From positions 1 through 33,137 of the forward strand of contig JAJZIY010000033.1 in the NCBI GenBank assembly GCA_021828475.1: a DNA stretch of 33,137 bases, read 5' to 3'. A model generated the notes under the pieces. It was not told the origin of the DNA. It saw nothing but the letters and a program-made list of their open reading frames with translations, and made no database searches. Origin of the DNA: Actinomycetes bacterium. GTDB taxonomy: Bacteria > Actinomycetota > Acidimicrobiia > Acidimicrobiales > Palsa-688. Positions 7,947 to 15,730 of this stretch are shown piece by piece. The stretch's first letter is position 1; every line of letters starts with the position of its first letter. The position numbers were made by a program, and so were the translations under genes.

Positions 7947-8321
7947 TCAGCCGGCCGTCGGCCCGACGATGGCCACGGAAAGGAGCTGGAACTTGGCGTT
8001 CAAGGCCTGGACCATGGTCTGGTACTGCATGCTGGCCTTCTGCTCCGCCACCATCTCGGTGGCGAGGTCGACGTTGTTGCCCGTCTGGTCCCCGGCCGCC
8101 GTCGACGTGGTGGTCGTCACCTGCATGGCGGCCGGGTTGCCTTCGGCAATGGCCGATGCCAGGCTCGACTCGAAGTTGACGTCCTGGGCCTTGTAGCCGG
8201 GGGTGTTTATGTTGGCCACGTTGTTGGCCACCGCCTGCTGCTGCGCCCAGAGGCCCTGCATGGCCTCGTAGGCGGCACTGGCGGCGACGTCGCCGTAGAC
8301 GCCGACAGGCATGGTGCTCAC
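7947..8321 (-). CDS. flgB: Proximal rod protein FlgB
   Basis: The 124-aa protein is the first structural gene of the basal-body operon. It has the rod motif VANNVANINTPGYKAQDV near residues 32-49 and the C-terminal DLATEMVAEQKASMQYQ helix. The GTG start at 8321 is supported by a GGAGG five bases upstream and by overlap with the stop of a short upstream ORF (GTGA). Its subunits form the lowest part of the rod with FlgC, after export. Confidence 0.94.
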   Translation of the reverse strand: MSTMPVGVYGDVAASAAYEAMQGLWAQQQAVANNVANINTPGYKAQDVNFESSLASAIAEGNPAAMQVTTTTSTAAGDQTGNNVDLATEMVAEQKASMQYQTMVQALNAKFQLLSVAIVGPTAG

Positions 8322-8395
8322 CGTGACCTCCGGTCACCGGGCGGCTCGCTCGCCGGCAGGGCAGGGGCGGGCCAGTTGAAGCGCAACGCGTACAC
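8318..8395 (-). CDS. 25-aa leader ORF coupled to flgB
   Basis: A GTG start at 8393-8395 has a GGAGGT five bases upstream. It opens a 25-codon frame (starting VYALRFNWPAP when translated literally) whose TGA overlaps the flgB GTG as GTGA. This is the same arrangement that links the other genes of the operon. A CCGAA/TTCGG hairpin (8405-8419) includes part of its ribosome-binding site. The peptide may only feed ribosomes into flgB or respond to a regulator; its sequence gives no function. Confidence 0.45.
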   Translation of the reverse strand: MYALRFNWPAPALPASEPPGDRRSR

Positions 8396-8468
8396 CTTGA
8401 ACCTCCGAAGAAGTTTCGGTTGCCAGTCCCTGGCGTACGGGGCGATTGCTTCCCTGCTCCCGATGAGG

Positions 8469-8495
8469 TCATCGGCAGGGTGGCCCTACATCTGA
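8469..8495 (-). promoter_or_regulatory. Possible sigma-28-like promoter of the flgB operon
   Basis: On the minus strand the sequence reads TCAG, 15 bases, then GCCGATGA. The sigma-28 consensus is TAAA-N15-GCCGATAA, and the flgN promoter in this window is TAAG-N15-TCCGATGA. The -10 element is also one arm of a perfect palindrome, CCGATGA-GG-TCATCGG, at 8460-8475, so an operator is an alternative reading. The -35 match is weak. Confidence 0.35.
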
Positions 8496-8590
8496 GAGGT
8501 TTGACGCCACGCAGAGTGTCGGGCTGCGGGGTTTTCCGCCAGACCCCGTTCGACCGCTCGGGCGCCGATCACCGGTGCCCCGGCAGGTGT

Positions 8591-8995
8591 TTACCCGTCG
8601 TAGTCGATCGTGCAGGCGGCAGGGCCTGCCCGCCGGGCGGCACGGACGGTGGCGATGCGCCCGGCCAGCTCCCAGCGCCGGCGCTGGAGGTCGTCGACCA
8701 TCTCCTGGACCTGTTCGCACACGGCGGTAGCCCGGGGCAGGTACCTGGCGGGCAGCGGGCGCGAGGCCAGCTTGCCCGGTGCCAGGCTGAGGAGCGCCAC
8801 GACGTCCTGGGGCACGGGCATGTTTGCCGGCACAGAGCGCAATGCCGCCACCTGCGCCGCCACCCGGCGCTCGACCGCCTCGAGGTAGGCGAGGGCCTCG
8901 GCCTCCCAATCGTCGGGCTGCAGTGCACCGGCCTCCTGGCCCCCCGTCTCCCAGTCCCGCGCTTGCTGGTCCCCGGTGTGCAGGACGGTGCTCAT
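8591..8995 (-). CDS. Small helical protein in the fliT position
   Basis: The 134-aa protein follows fliS by 10 bases, where fliT is usually found. The ATG at 8995 is preceded by a GAGG at a workable distance. An upstream in-frame start at 9127 would overlap fliS and is unlikely. The middle and C-terminal parts look helical and charged (EAEALAYLEAVERRVAAQV and VCEQVQEMVDDLQRRRWELA), compatible with a FliT-type export chaperone for the cap protein FliD. Direct similarity to FliT cannot be seen, so the function is inferred from position. Confidence 0.6.
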   Translation of the reverse strand: MSTVLHTGDQQARDWETGGQEAGALQPDDWEAEALAYLEAVERRVAAQVAALRSVPANMPVPQDVVALLSLAPGKLASRPLPARYLPRATAVCEQVQEMVDDLQRRRWELAGRIATVRAARRAGPAACTIDYDG

Positions 8996-9005
8996 GGCGC
9001 AGGCC

Positions 9006-9425
9006 TCATGCGCTGGCGGCGACACGGGCGCCGCACGCGGCCGCCTTGTCGGCGAGGACCTGGTCCGCAGCGGCATGCCAGGCGGCCTGGAGGGGCTCGA
9101 GCAACTTGCGGGCCTCCGAGAGGGCACCCGCCTCCTTGTGCACGTTGGCGCGCACGAGGAGCCTGTAGACGTACCCGTAGATGGCCAGCAGGGCCGGCCC
9201 CCCGGACCAGACCTCGGGCTTCAGCGTGCCCTGCAGCTCGAGGACGATCTCCTGCGCGTTCAACAGGCGCTCGTTCAGCGTCCAGTTGTCCTTCTCCTCG
9301 AGCGCGCGTTGTGCAAGTACGACGTTGTTGACCAGGGCGTCGTAGAGCATGGTGAGCAGCTTCTCCGGCGGTGCGCCGCCGACTGCGTTGGCCAGGTATG
9401 CGTTGCGGGCGTTGGGCGCGGGCAT
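9006..9425 (-). CDS. fliS: Flagellin export chaperone FliS
   Basis: The 139-aa protein keeps flagellin unfolded in the cytoplasm until export. The FliS opening is clear (AYLANAVGG, then PPEKLLTMLYDALVNNVVLA), followed by the four-helix pattern with ALEEKDNWTLNERLLNAQEI and YGYVYRLLVRANVHKEA. It lies 31 bases after fliD and before the fliT-position gene, the usual fliD-fliS-fliT order. Confidence 0.95.
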   Translation of the reverse strand: MPAPNARNAYLANAVGGAPPEKLLTMLYDALVNNVVLAQRALEEKDNWTLNERLLNAQEIVLELQGTLKPEVWSGGPALLAIYGYVYRLLVRANVHKEAGALSEARKLLEPLQAAWHAAADQVLADKAAACGARVAASA

Positions 9426-9456
9426 GTCGTGTGCTCTCCTGTGGATGTGCTGTCTG

Positions 9457-12042
9457 TCAGCCGCCGCTGGACGAGGAGCCGCCGGAGCTGGCGGAGCTGG
9501 CGGAGCTGAAGTAGCCGGTGAGCGAGCTCTGGGTCGATTTGAGGCCGGCCAGCGCCGTCTCCATGGCGGTGTACTCGTTCTCCAGCTGTACCTGCTGCTC
9601 CTGGAGTATCGGGTTCCAGGCCGATATCTGGTTGCTGAGGTTGGTCATCTGCTGCTGCTCGCCGGCGATGGCGTTGATGAGGGCCCCGTTGGCCGGGTTG
9701 CCGGCCGCGTAGGCGGCGTTGGCCAGTGACTGGGCTATTCCCGGCTGGTAAGTGACCGTCTCGTTCACGCTGCCACCAGAGGATGCGACCTGGGCCGGGG
9801 TGGCGTTCACCAGTACCAGCAGGCCTTGGGCCGGTGTGGCCAGACCCCCCTGGAGCAGCTGACCGACCCCGCTGGCCTGCTGGCCGTTTATGGTGCCCTT
9901 CACGTCGGTGCCTGCGAAGGGCTGCGCCGTGCCGGCCGTCGAGACCAGGCCTGTCGTGCCCGTGCCGGTGGCGGTGGACTCCACGGAGAACGAGGCGGCC
10001 GACCCGTAGGCCATGCTGTTGAGCACCAGGGAGTTGTTGACGACAGAGGCGTTGACGCTGAGGCCCTTGCCGGCGAAGGCCTGGTTGAGGCCCGTGGCCA
10101 CGGCGCTCAGGGTCTCGCCGGCTGTCGTGGTGTAGGAGGCCGAACCCGAGCCGGCTGAGATGGTCAGGGTCTCCGGTGTGGACACGCTGCCGCTGCTCAG
10201 GGTAGCCCCCGTGTCCGTGGCCTGGGTCCCGGCCTGGGTCACGACGACGTTGTACTGGCCGGGCACCGTCGCGTCGGTCGACTGGTAGAAGGACATCAGC
10301 GGGCCAGAGCTCGAACCGCCGGAGATGAAGGTGTTGGACACCTGGGTCGGGTTGGCGTCGTAGGCGGCGGCGAACTTGGCCGGGTCGAACGAGAGCGTCC
10401 CGTCCTGGTTCATCGAGATGCCGACTATGCCTGCTGAGCCGGCCGAGTTGACCCCGGCCTGAGCTCCTACGGCTCCGAGCACCGAGTTGAGCAGCGCATT
10501 GGCGGTCGGGTCGCCGAGCAGGGGCCCCGCTGTGCCGGTGGCGCCCCCCGAGCCCGGGGTGTAGGCCGTGGCGGTGTTGAGGTCGGTTATGAGCTGGTTG
10601 GTCGCCGTCACCAGGCTCTGCACGGTGCTGGCCATGGTGGTCCCGTCGGGCTGGAGCGAGATCGTGGTCTGGTTTTGGGGGTCCGCCTGGAGCAGGTTGA
10701 TGGTGACGCCGGGCATCAGCCCGCTGATGTTGTTGGTGTCGCTGGTGACCTGGAAGGCCCCAGGGCCGTTGCCCACCGTTATGGCGGCGTTGGCGGCGTT
10801 GGTGACCGTGGTGAGGGTCCCCGCGCCGGACAAGGCGCCGGAGGCGATGTTGATGGTGTTGGCCGCTCCTGTCGAGGAGGACTGCAGCGAGAGGTGGTAC
10901 TGGTTGGTGCCGGTGCTGACGGCGCTGGCGGTGACCCCCACGCCGGAGGAGTTGATGGCCTGGACCACGGACTGCAGGCTGCCGTTGCCCGTGTTGACCT
11001 CGGCGGCGGTAATGGACCCCACCGAGAGGGCACCGGTGAACGTAGCCGTCACGGTTGCCCCGTTGGCGCCGTTGAGGGTCACGGCCTGGCCCGGCGTGAA
11101 GTTGTTGAGAGTGTTGGCCACACCGTCGACGGTGACGACACCGTCGGTCCCGTAGGTGGCGGTCGTGGGGGTGGCGGAGAAACCCAGAGCGGTGGCGGCG
11201 TCGCCCCCCGTTACCTGCAACGACGTCTGGCTCCCCTGCGCCGTTGTCGTGAGCACCATCGCACCGCTCGAGTTGACGGCGGCCGTGAGCTGGCCGCCCG
11301 AGGCGCCCTGCACGGCGGACGCCAGCTGGGCGGCGCTGTAGGTCCCGGCGGCCAGGGTGAGCGAATAGCCGGTGCCGTCGACGTTGTAGGTCAGGGTGTC
11401 GTTTGTGCCTGTGGTGATGGTGGTGGACTGGCTCGGTGCCGCTGCGGCGGTCTGGACGGCGCCCGAGGAGGCCTGGGTGACGGCGACGGTGTGGTTGCCG
11501 ATCGAGAGGTTGGACGAGGCGAGGGTGCCTATACCGAGTGCTCCGCCGCCGGCCGCTACCAGCAGTGGACCGCTCGTGATCTGGGTGCCCTCGGAGCTGA
11601 CGCTGCCCGAGGAGATCTGCGACTCGGCCAGGGCGATGCTGTCGACCGCGAAGGTGATCGAGCCGCCGGTGGCGCCGGCGCCGACCGTGGCGGTGGCGTC
11701 CGCTGTGGTCGAGTTGGGCAGCCAGGCCTGCCACCCGCTCGGGGACTCCAGGGTGTCGCTGACGGACTGGAGCGTGGCCACGTCGTTGGCCAGGTTCTGA
11801 TAGGTGGCCAGCACGGTGGACGCGCTGTTGAGCTGGGTCTGCAATTGCTGGCGGGGCGCTGCGGCGGCGGACATCAGCTCGGCCACGATCTGGGCCGTGT
11901 TTATGCCCGACACAAGCCCCGACATGGTGAGGGGCGTGTTGGTGCTCAGGCCGCCTGTGCCCGCCGAGCCCATCAGGGCCGAGATCGTCTGCGCGTCGTT
12001 GACGTAACCGAACTGCTGTGCCGAAGTGCCGCTGACCGACAT
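9457..12042 (-). CDS. fliD: Flagellar filament cap protein FliD
   Basis: At 861 aa this is much longer than the common 450-550 aa FliD. The N-terminal helical region has the FliD motif SGLVSGINTAQIVAELM (about residues 42-58). The C-terminus has the coiled coil with NLSNQISAWNPILQEQQVQ and a Ser/Gly tail. The long middle contains several hook-IN type units, such as the one around GYSLTLAAGTYSAAQLASAV. FliD caps the growing filament and folds flagellin. The ATG at 12042 has an AAGGAG close upstream. The extra length is in the surface-exposed middle, which is rich in Ser, Thr and Gly. Confidence 0.93.
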   Translation of the reverse strand: MSVSGTSAQQFGYVNDAQTISALMGSAGTGGLSTNTPLTMSGLVSGINTAQIVAELMSAAAAPRQQLQTQLNSASTVLATYQNLANDVATLQSVSDTLESPSGWQAWLPNSTTADATATVGAGATGGSITFAVDSIALAESQISSGSVSSEGTQITSGPLLVAAGGGALGIGTLASSNLSIGNHTVAVTQASSGAVQTAAAAPSQSTTITTGTNDTLTYNVDGTGYSLTLAAGTYSAAQLASAVQGASGGQLTAAVNSSGAMVLTTTAQGSQTSLQVTGGDAATALGFSATPTTATYGTDGVVTVDGVANTLNNFTPGQAVTLNGANGATVTATFTGALSVGSITAAEVNTGNGSLQSVVQAINSSGVGVTASAVSTGTNQYHLSLQSSSTGAANTINIASGALSGAGTLTTVTNAANAAITVGNGPGAFQVTSDTNNISGLMPGVTINLLQADPQNQTTISLQPDGTTMASTVQSLVTATNQLITDLNTATAYTPGSGGATGTAGPLLGDPTANALLNSVLGAVGAQAGVNSAGSAGIVGISMNQDGTLSFDPAKFAAAYDANPTQVSNTFISGGSSSGPLMSFYQSTDATVPGQYNVVVTQAGTQATDTGATLSSGSVSTPETLTISAGSGSASYTTTAGETLSAVATGLNQAFAGKGLSVNASVVNNSLVLNSMAYGSAASFSVESTATGTGTTGLVSTAGTAQPFAGTDVKGTINGQQASGVGQLLQGGLATPAQGLLVLVNATPAQVASSGGSVNETVTYQPGIAQSLANAAYAAGNPANGALINAIAGEQQQMTNLSNQISAWNPILQEQQVQLENEYTAMETALAGLKSTQSSLTGYFSSASSASSGGSSSSGG

Positions 12043-12101
12043 GGGAAGCTCCTTGAAAGTGCTCGCCGGTGCCCCGCCTACCTGCCTTGCCGGCTCTCGC
12101 C

Positions 12102-12150
12102 CCCCGGCGGCCGGCCAGGGCCCCTCCGGGGAGGGGGCCGGCCGCCGGGG
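12102..12150 (-). terminator. Strong hairpin after fliC
   Basis: A perfect 15-bp inverted repeat (CCCCGGCGGCCGGCC, 12102-12116, with 12136-12150) encloses a second stem (CCCCTCC/GGAGGGG). It lies 17 bases past the fliC stop and before fliD. No T-run follows, as is common in high-GC Gram-positives. It should separate abundant fliC mRNA from fliD. Confidence 0.85.
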
Positions 12151-12167
12151 ACGCCGAGCCGCTGGTG

Positions 12168-13577
12168 CTAGCTGAGGAGCTTGAGCACCATCTGAGGTAT
12201 CTGGTTGGCCTGGGCGAGCATCGAGACGCCCGCTTGGACCAACACCTGGTCCTGGGTGAAGGCCACCATCTGGGACGCCATGTTGGTGTCCGCTATCTGG
12301 GCGTTCGATGCCTGCAGGTTCTGCACCATCACGGTCTCGTTGTCGGAGATGTGCTGGAGCTCGTTCTGGTAGGCGCCGAAGGTGCCCCGCATGGCCGACA
12401 CGGCAGCGATGGCACTGTTGACCTGGGTGATGGCGTTGGACGCCGTCACCGAGAAAGCGGACGCCGTCAGGGTCAGGCTGCCCGACGAAAGAGCGCCGGA
12501 CAGGGTGAGGCTGACGGTGTTGCCACTGACGTCGGTCAGGCTGATCTGGCCGCCACTGGTGTTGCTGGCGGCGCTGACGCTGACGGCCGTACCGCCGTTG
12601 AAGCTGACGGTGGCGGCTGTGTAGGCGGTGACGCCTGCGCTGAGGCCGATTGCGTTCGGATCAGAGCCGCCGATCGTGATGCTCGTCGTGGCGCTCAGGT
12701 CGAAGCCAGTACCCGAGGCATCGAGGGCTACCGTGATGCCGCTGACGGACCCTGTGATGGCGCTAGCGATATTGCCCAGGCTCTCATTAGTGCTGAGGTT
12801 GATGGTCACGGCGGTTGCCCCGCCCAGCTGAATGGTGAAGCTGGTGGACGCGGTAAGGGCGATCGTTGCGGTCGAACCCGAGGCGCCGGTGCTCAGGCTG
12901 GTGATTGAGGCCCCAGTGAGGAGGCCGCCGCTTGCCGCGGTCACCACCAGTGCCAAGGTGCCGGCCGTGCCGGCGCTGCCGGTGATGGTGGAGATGTTCT
13001 CGGTGTTTGTGGCCGGGCCGCTGATGCTGGCGCCGAGACCGAGGTTCTGCAGGGTCAGAGCGCTGACGGAGAACGAGACCTGGCTGGCCGGCGCGTCGCT
13101 GTAGCCGACCTGGAACGTGTAGTTGATGTCTGAGTTGAGGTTGGCGGCTGAGACGTTGAGTAGCAGGTTCTGGTTGCCGTAGACGGTCGTCTGGGCGATG
13201 TTGCTGATCGAGGCCAGCGACTGGTTGACCTCGGACTGCGCCGCCTGCTGGGCGGTGGAGTCCGTGGCGCTCGTGTTGGCTGACTGCACGGCCAGGGTGT
13301 TGATGCGCTGCAAGATGGTGCCAACCTCGTTGAGCGCACCGTCGGCGGTCTGGACCACGTTGATGGCGCTCTGGGTGTTGGCCTGGGCTTGCTGGAAGCC
13401 GCCGATCTGGGCCTGCAGGTGCTGGCTGATGACGAGGCCGGAAGCGTCGTCTGCTGCCTTGTTGATGTTGTAGCCAGAGGACAGCTTCTCCAAGCTGTTC
13501 TGCATGTTGGCTTCGTTGACGGAGAGGCTGTTCGACGCCTCTTGAGCCATTATGTTGCTTACGATGTCGAGACCCAT
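12168..13577 (-). CDS. fliC: Flagellin
   Basis: The 469-aa filament subunit has the conserved D0/D1 ends: residues 1-140, including LEKLSSGYNINKAADDASGL, and residues 385-469, including ISDNETVMVQNLQASNAQIA and the end QIPQMVLKLLS. The usual RINSAADD is NINKAADD here. The central 245 residues are a Ser/Thr/Ala/Gly-rich surface region with almost no charged residues, a good target for O-glycosylation by the adjacent glycosyltransferase (inference). The ATG at 13577 has a GGAGG six bases upstream. Expression is probably controlled by sigma-28 and by CsrA/FliW at the leader hairpin. Confidence 0.97.
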   Translation of the reverse strand: MGLDIVSNIMAQEASNSLSVNEANMQNSLEKLSSGYNINKAADDASGLVISQHLQAQIGGFQQAQANTQSAINVVQTADGALNEVGTILQRINTLAVQSANTSATDSTAQQAAQSEVNQSLASISNIAQTTVYGNQNLLLNVSAANLNSDINYTFQVGYSDAPASQVSFSVSALTLQNLGLGASISGPATNTENISTITGSAGTAGTLALVVTAASGGLLTGASITSLSTGASGSTATIALTASTSFTIQLGGATAVTINLSTNESLGNIASAITGSVSGITVALDASGTGFDLSATTSITIGGSDPNAIGLSAGVTAYTAATVSFNGGTAVSVSAASNTSGGQISLTDVSGNTVSLTLSGALSSGSLTLTASAFSVTASNAITQVNSAIAAVSAMRGTFGAYQNELQHISDNETVMVQNLQASNAQIADTNMASQMVAFTQDQVLVQAGVSMLAQANQIPQMVLKLLS

Positions 13578-13591
13578 TGTTCCTCCATGGG
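13573..13591 (-). promoter_or_regulatory. fliC ribosome-binding-site hairpin, candidate CsrA site
   Basis: On the minus strand CCCAT and ATGGG form a 5-bp stem around the loop GGAGGAACA. The loop holds the ribosome-binding site and two GGA motifs, and the start codon is in the stem. CsrA binds GGA in hairpin loops, and in Bacillus it represses flagellin (hag) at a site overlapping the ribosome-binding site. Confidence 0.6.
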
Positions 13592-13602
13592 GTCATAAGG
13601 GG

Positions 13603-13620
13603 GCACCCGTCCGTGAGTGC
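13603..13620 (-). promoter_or_regulatory. Second GGA-containing hairpin upstream of fliC
   Basis: GCAC and GTGC pair around a 10-base loop containing ACGGAC (minus strand). It could be the upstream CsrA site of a two-site leader. If the nearby sigma-28-like -10 element is used, however, transcription may begin within this stem, so the call is weak. Confidence 0.3.
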
Positions 13621-13622
13621 TC

Positions 13623-13652
13623 CGATCGGCTGTCCGTAACCGGACCAATTAG
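13623..13652 (-). promoter_or_regulatory. Probable sigma-28-type promoter of fliC
   Basis: On the minus strand CTAATT is followed by GCCGATCG at 13630-13623, close to the sigma-28 -10 consensus GCCGATAA. The distance from TAAT is 17 bases rather than the usual 15. Its place about 45 bases before the fliC start fits flagellin control by the FliA encoded in this window. Confidence 0.45.
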
Positions 13653-13750
13653 GGGATCGGCGCCGGGGGCGGCGAGCTGAGCAGTTGGGCTTCACGAGTT
13701 GGGGCCCGCTTCGCCTATTGCGGCCTTCGCTGGCGACGCTCGTCAGGACG

Positions 13751-13791
13751 CGCCGGTGCCCGGGCGGCACTGGGCCTCCCGGGCGCCGGCG
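13751..13791 (-). terminator. Hairpin downstream of the glycosyltransferase gene
   Basis: Arms 13751-13764 (CGCCGGTGCCCGGG) and 13778-13791 pair over 14 positions with one mismatch around a 13-base loop. The hairpin begins about 15 bases past the glycosyltransferase stop, separating it from the fliC promoter region. The remaining 13578-13806 holds only the fliC control elements. Confidence 0.6.
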
Positions 13792-13806
13792 GTCGGCTAT
13801 GCAGGC

Positions 13807-15573
13807 TCAGGCGACCCGGCGGGCCAGGCCGGCCAGGGCCTCGTCGAGCGCCCTGCTCCGGGTCTCCCCGCCGCTGACGCCGGTGGGGTGGCCAGCGTTC
13901 AGGCTGAGCGCCCCTCGGGCGAGCATGCTGAGCAGAGCAGGGTCCAGGGTGCTCACTTCGGCCAGTACTGCTGAGAGCCTGTCGTCCGGGACGCCGGCCA
14001 TCAGTGCAACGGCGAACTCGAGGGCTTCCTCGTCGCCGAAGGCGGCGTGGGCGGTCACGGCGGCCCTGACCCGCTCGGCGGGGTCGAGGACGCTCATCCT
14101 GGCCTGGGCGAGCAGTGGGCAGGAGCCGGCCATGCCGATGGAGCGCAGCCGGATGGACCATTCCAGGGCGCGCGAGACCGGGAGGCGCTGGGAGAAGGCG
14201 ATGGCAGCGGCGAGGAGGCTGGGCCGAGGACCGAACCTCTGCCAGGCCGCCTCCGCGAGGGAGTCGGCCCAGTTGGCGGGGACGAGAGTCAGGGCGGCGG
14301 CAAAGTTGTCCAGGCGCCTCTCCGGCATGACGTTGACCAGGTCGGTGAACGAGCGGCCCGTGTGCTCGAAGATCTTCATGGCGGAGGTGAGGTTCCCCAC
14401 CTCGGGGTGCTGCTCTATGAGCTGGAGCAGGACGTCGGATGCCTCGACCAGCCGGCCCGTCTCGGTCAGCGCGCTGGCCAGTTCGGCCAGCAGGCTGCTC
14501 TCGGGGAAGACGAAGCCGTCGTCGCTGCGCATGTCTTCGACCATCCGGAACAACTGGACCGCCTCCTGCTTGCGTCCCAGGTGGCGCAGGCAGACCCCTT
14601 CGAGGTAGTACGCCAGGCCCGGTTGAGCGCACAGCACCCTCAACGTGGCTGCCAGAGCGGCGCCTTCCTCGTAGCGTCCGAGGGCCACGAGGTTCTGGGC
14701 AGAGAAGAGCAGCGTCATCCGTTTCACGACGTCGGTCGACGCTTTTTCCACTGCCTGGTCGAAGTAGTGCTGGCCTTCCTCGTAGCGGCCCATGGACGCG
14801 AACGCCCGGGCGACGTTCATCTCCGGTACGCCAGCCTGGTCCTCGAGCTCGAGGGGCTTGTCGAGGGCGGCAAGAGCCAGGCGCAGGTTGCGGGCGTACT
14901 TGTCCCGCTCCTTCATGAACTCCTCGGCGTAGCCGAGGTGGTCGATCCATGCCCCTTTGAGGGGCACGCCGCGCAGCTCGTGGGGCTTGGCGCTGCGCAG
15001 GTTGACCTGCTCGTGCAGCGAGCCGAACCAGCAGCATTGCGAGCGGCGGAAAAGACGGAAGGCCCGGTGGACGGTTGCCGACTGCCTGTTGTCGCCATCG
15101 ACAAGGTTCTGGATCTCGACAGCGACCGCGTCGAAGTCGGTCTGGTCCTCCAGGAGCCGCCGGAAGTCTCGTACGTCGGGGCATACGAACCGCTCGTCGG
15201 CATCGACCCAGAGGATCCATTCGGCCCGGCAGTGCTCCAGGGCGGCGTTCCTGGCCCGGGAGAAGTCGTCGTCCCAGTAGCCCTCGAAGACGCGCGCCCC
15301 GGCGCGCCGGGCGAGCTCCACGGTCCCGTCCGTGGAGCCGGTGTCGTAGACGACGACCTCGTCCACGAGCCTGTGGAGGGACTCGAGGCAGTCGGGGAGC
15401 ATCGCCTCCTCGTCCTTCACGATGAGGCAGGCGCTGAGCAGGGGCTCCCGCCGCTGCGGGGGCGTGGGGCTCCGGCCGGGGGCCGTGTGGCGGCCGGTGC
15501 CGGAGGGCGGGTGCCCCGCCCCGGCGCTGCGGGGCTTCGTTGCTTTCTGGCTGCTCTTGACCTTGCGGCTCAC
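13807..15573 (-). CDS. GT2 glycosyltransferase with TPR-like C-terminus, probable flagellin modification
   Basis: The 588-aa protein has a basic, Pro-rich N-terminal 40 residues. A family 2 glycosyltransferase domain follows (about 45-250) with LLSACLIVKDEEAMLPDCL, the nucleotide-binding VYDTGSTDGT and a metal-binding DADE at 124-127. The C-terminal 330 residues are helical repeats of TPR character (for example VARAFASMGRYEEGQHYFDQ, near 270). Enzymes of this type often sit next to flagellin genes and glycosylate Ser/Thr or extend such glycans. The sugar and acceptor cannot be read from sequence. The start is the GTG at 15573, with a GAGGGGG upstream. The gene lies directly upstream of fliC in transcription order. 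Confidence 0.85.
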   Translation of the reverse strand: MSRKVKSSQKATKPRSAGAGHPPSGTGRHTAPGRSPTPPQRREPLLSACLIVKDEEAMLPDCLESLHRLVDEVVVYDTGSTDGTVELARRAGARVFEGYWDDDFSRARNAALEHCRAEWILWVDADERFVCPDVRDFRRLLEDQTDFDAVAVEIQNLVDGDNRQSATVHRAFRLFRRSQCCWFGSLHEQVNLRSAKPHELRGVPLKGAWIDHLGYAEEFMKERDKYARNLRLALAALDKPLELEDQAGVPEMNVARAFASMGRYEEGQHYFDQAVEKASTDVVKRMTLLFSAQNLVALGRYEEGAALAATLRVLCAQPGLAYYLEGVCLRHLGRKQEAVQLFRMVEDMRSDDGFVFPESSLLAELASALTETGRLVEASDVLLQLIEQHPEVGNLTSAMKIFEHTGRSFTDLVNVMPERRLDNFAAALTLVPANWADSLAEAAWQRFGPRPSLLAAAIAFSQRLPVSRALEWSIRLRSIGMAGSCPLLAQARMSVLDPAERVRAAVTAHAAFGDEEALEFAVALMAGVPDDRLSAVLAEVSTLDPALLSMLARGALSLNAGHPTGVSGGETRSRALDEALAGLARRVA

Positions 15574-15730
15574 GGGGCCCCCTCTTGTGTACGGGTCGGT
15601 TTAGAAGGTCATGGCCTCGCGGCTGCCACGGCGGGCGGCGCAGACCGTCATGTGAGCTGATCGTCCGGTACGGGGCGGAGTTGAGGTCGCAGGCCCTGGG
15701 CCCAGGCCGCGTGTCGCCCCGTGGACGGGC

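Noticed and set aside
9275..11734. Long minus-strand frame overlapping fliD (about 819 codons)
   Set aside because: Its His/Arg/Gly-rich composition is typical of a high-GC shifted frame; fliD in the other frame has clear motifs.
13654..13661. Second GCCGATCC upstream of fliC as an additional sigma-28 promoter
   Set aside because: No TAAA-like -35 element lies 15 bases upstream (TCAG is there, but the -10 is also imperfect).
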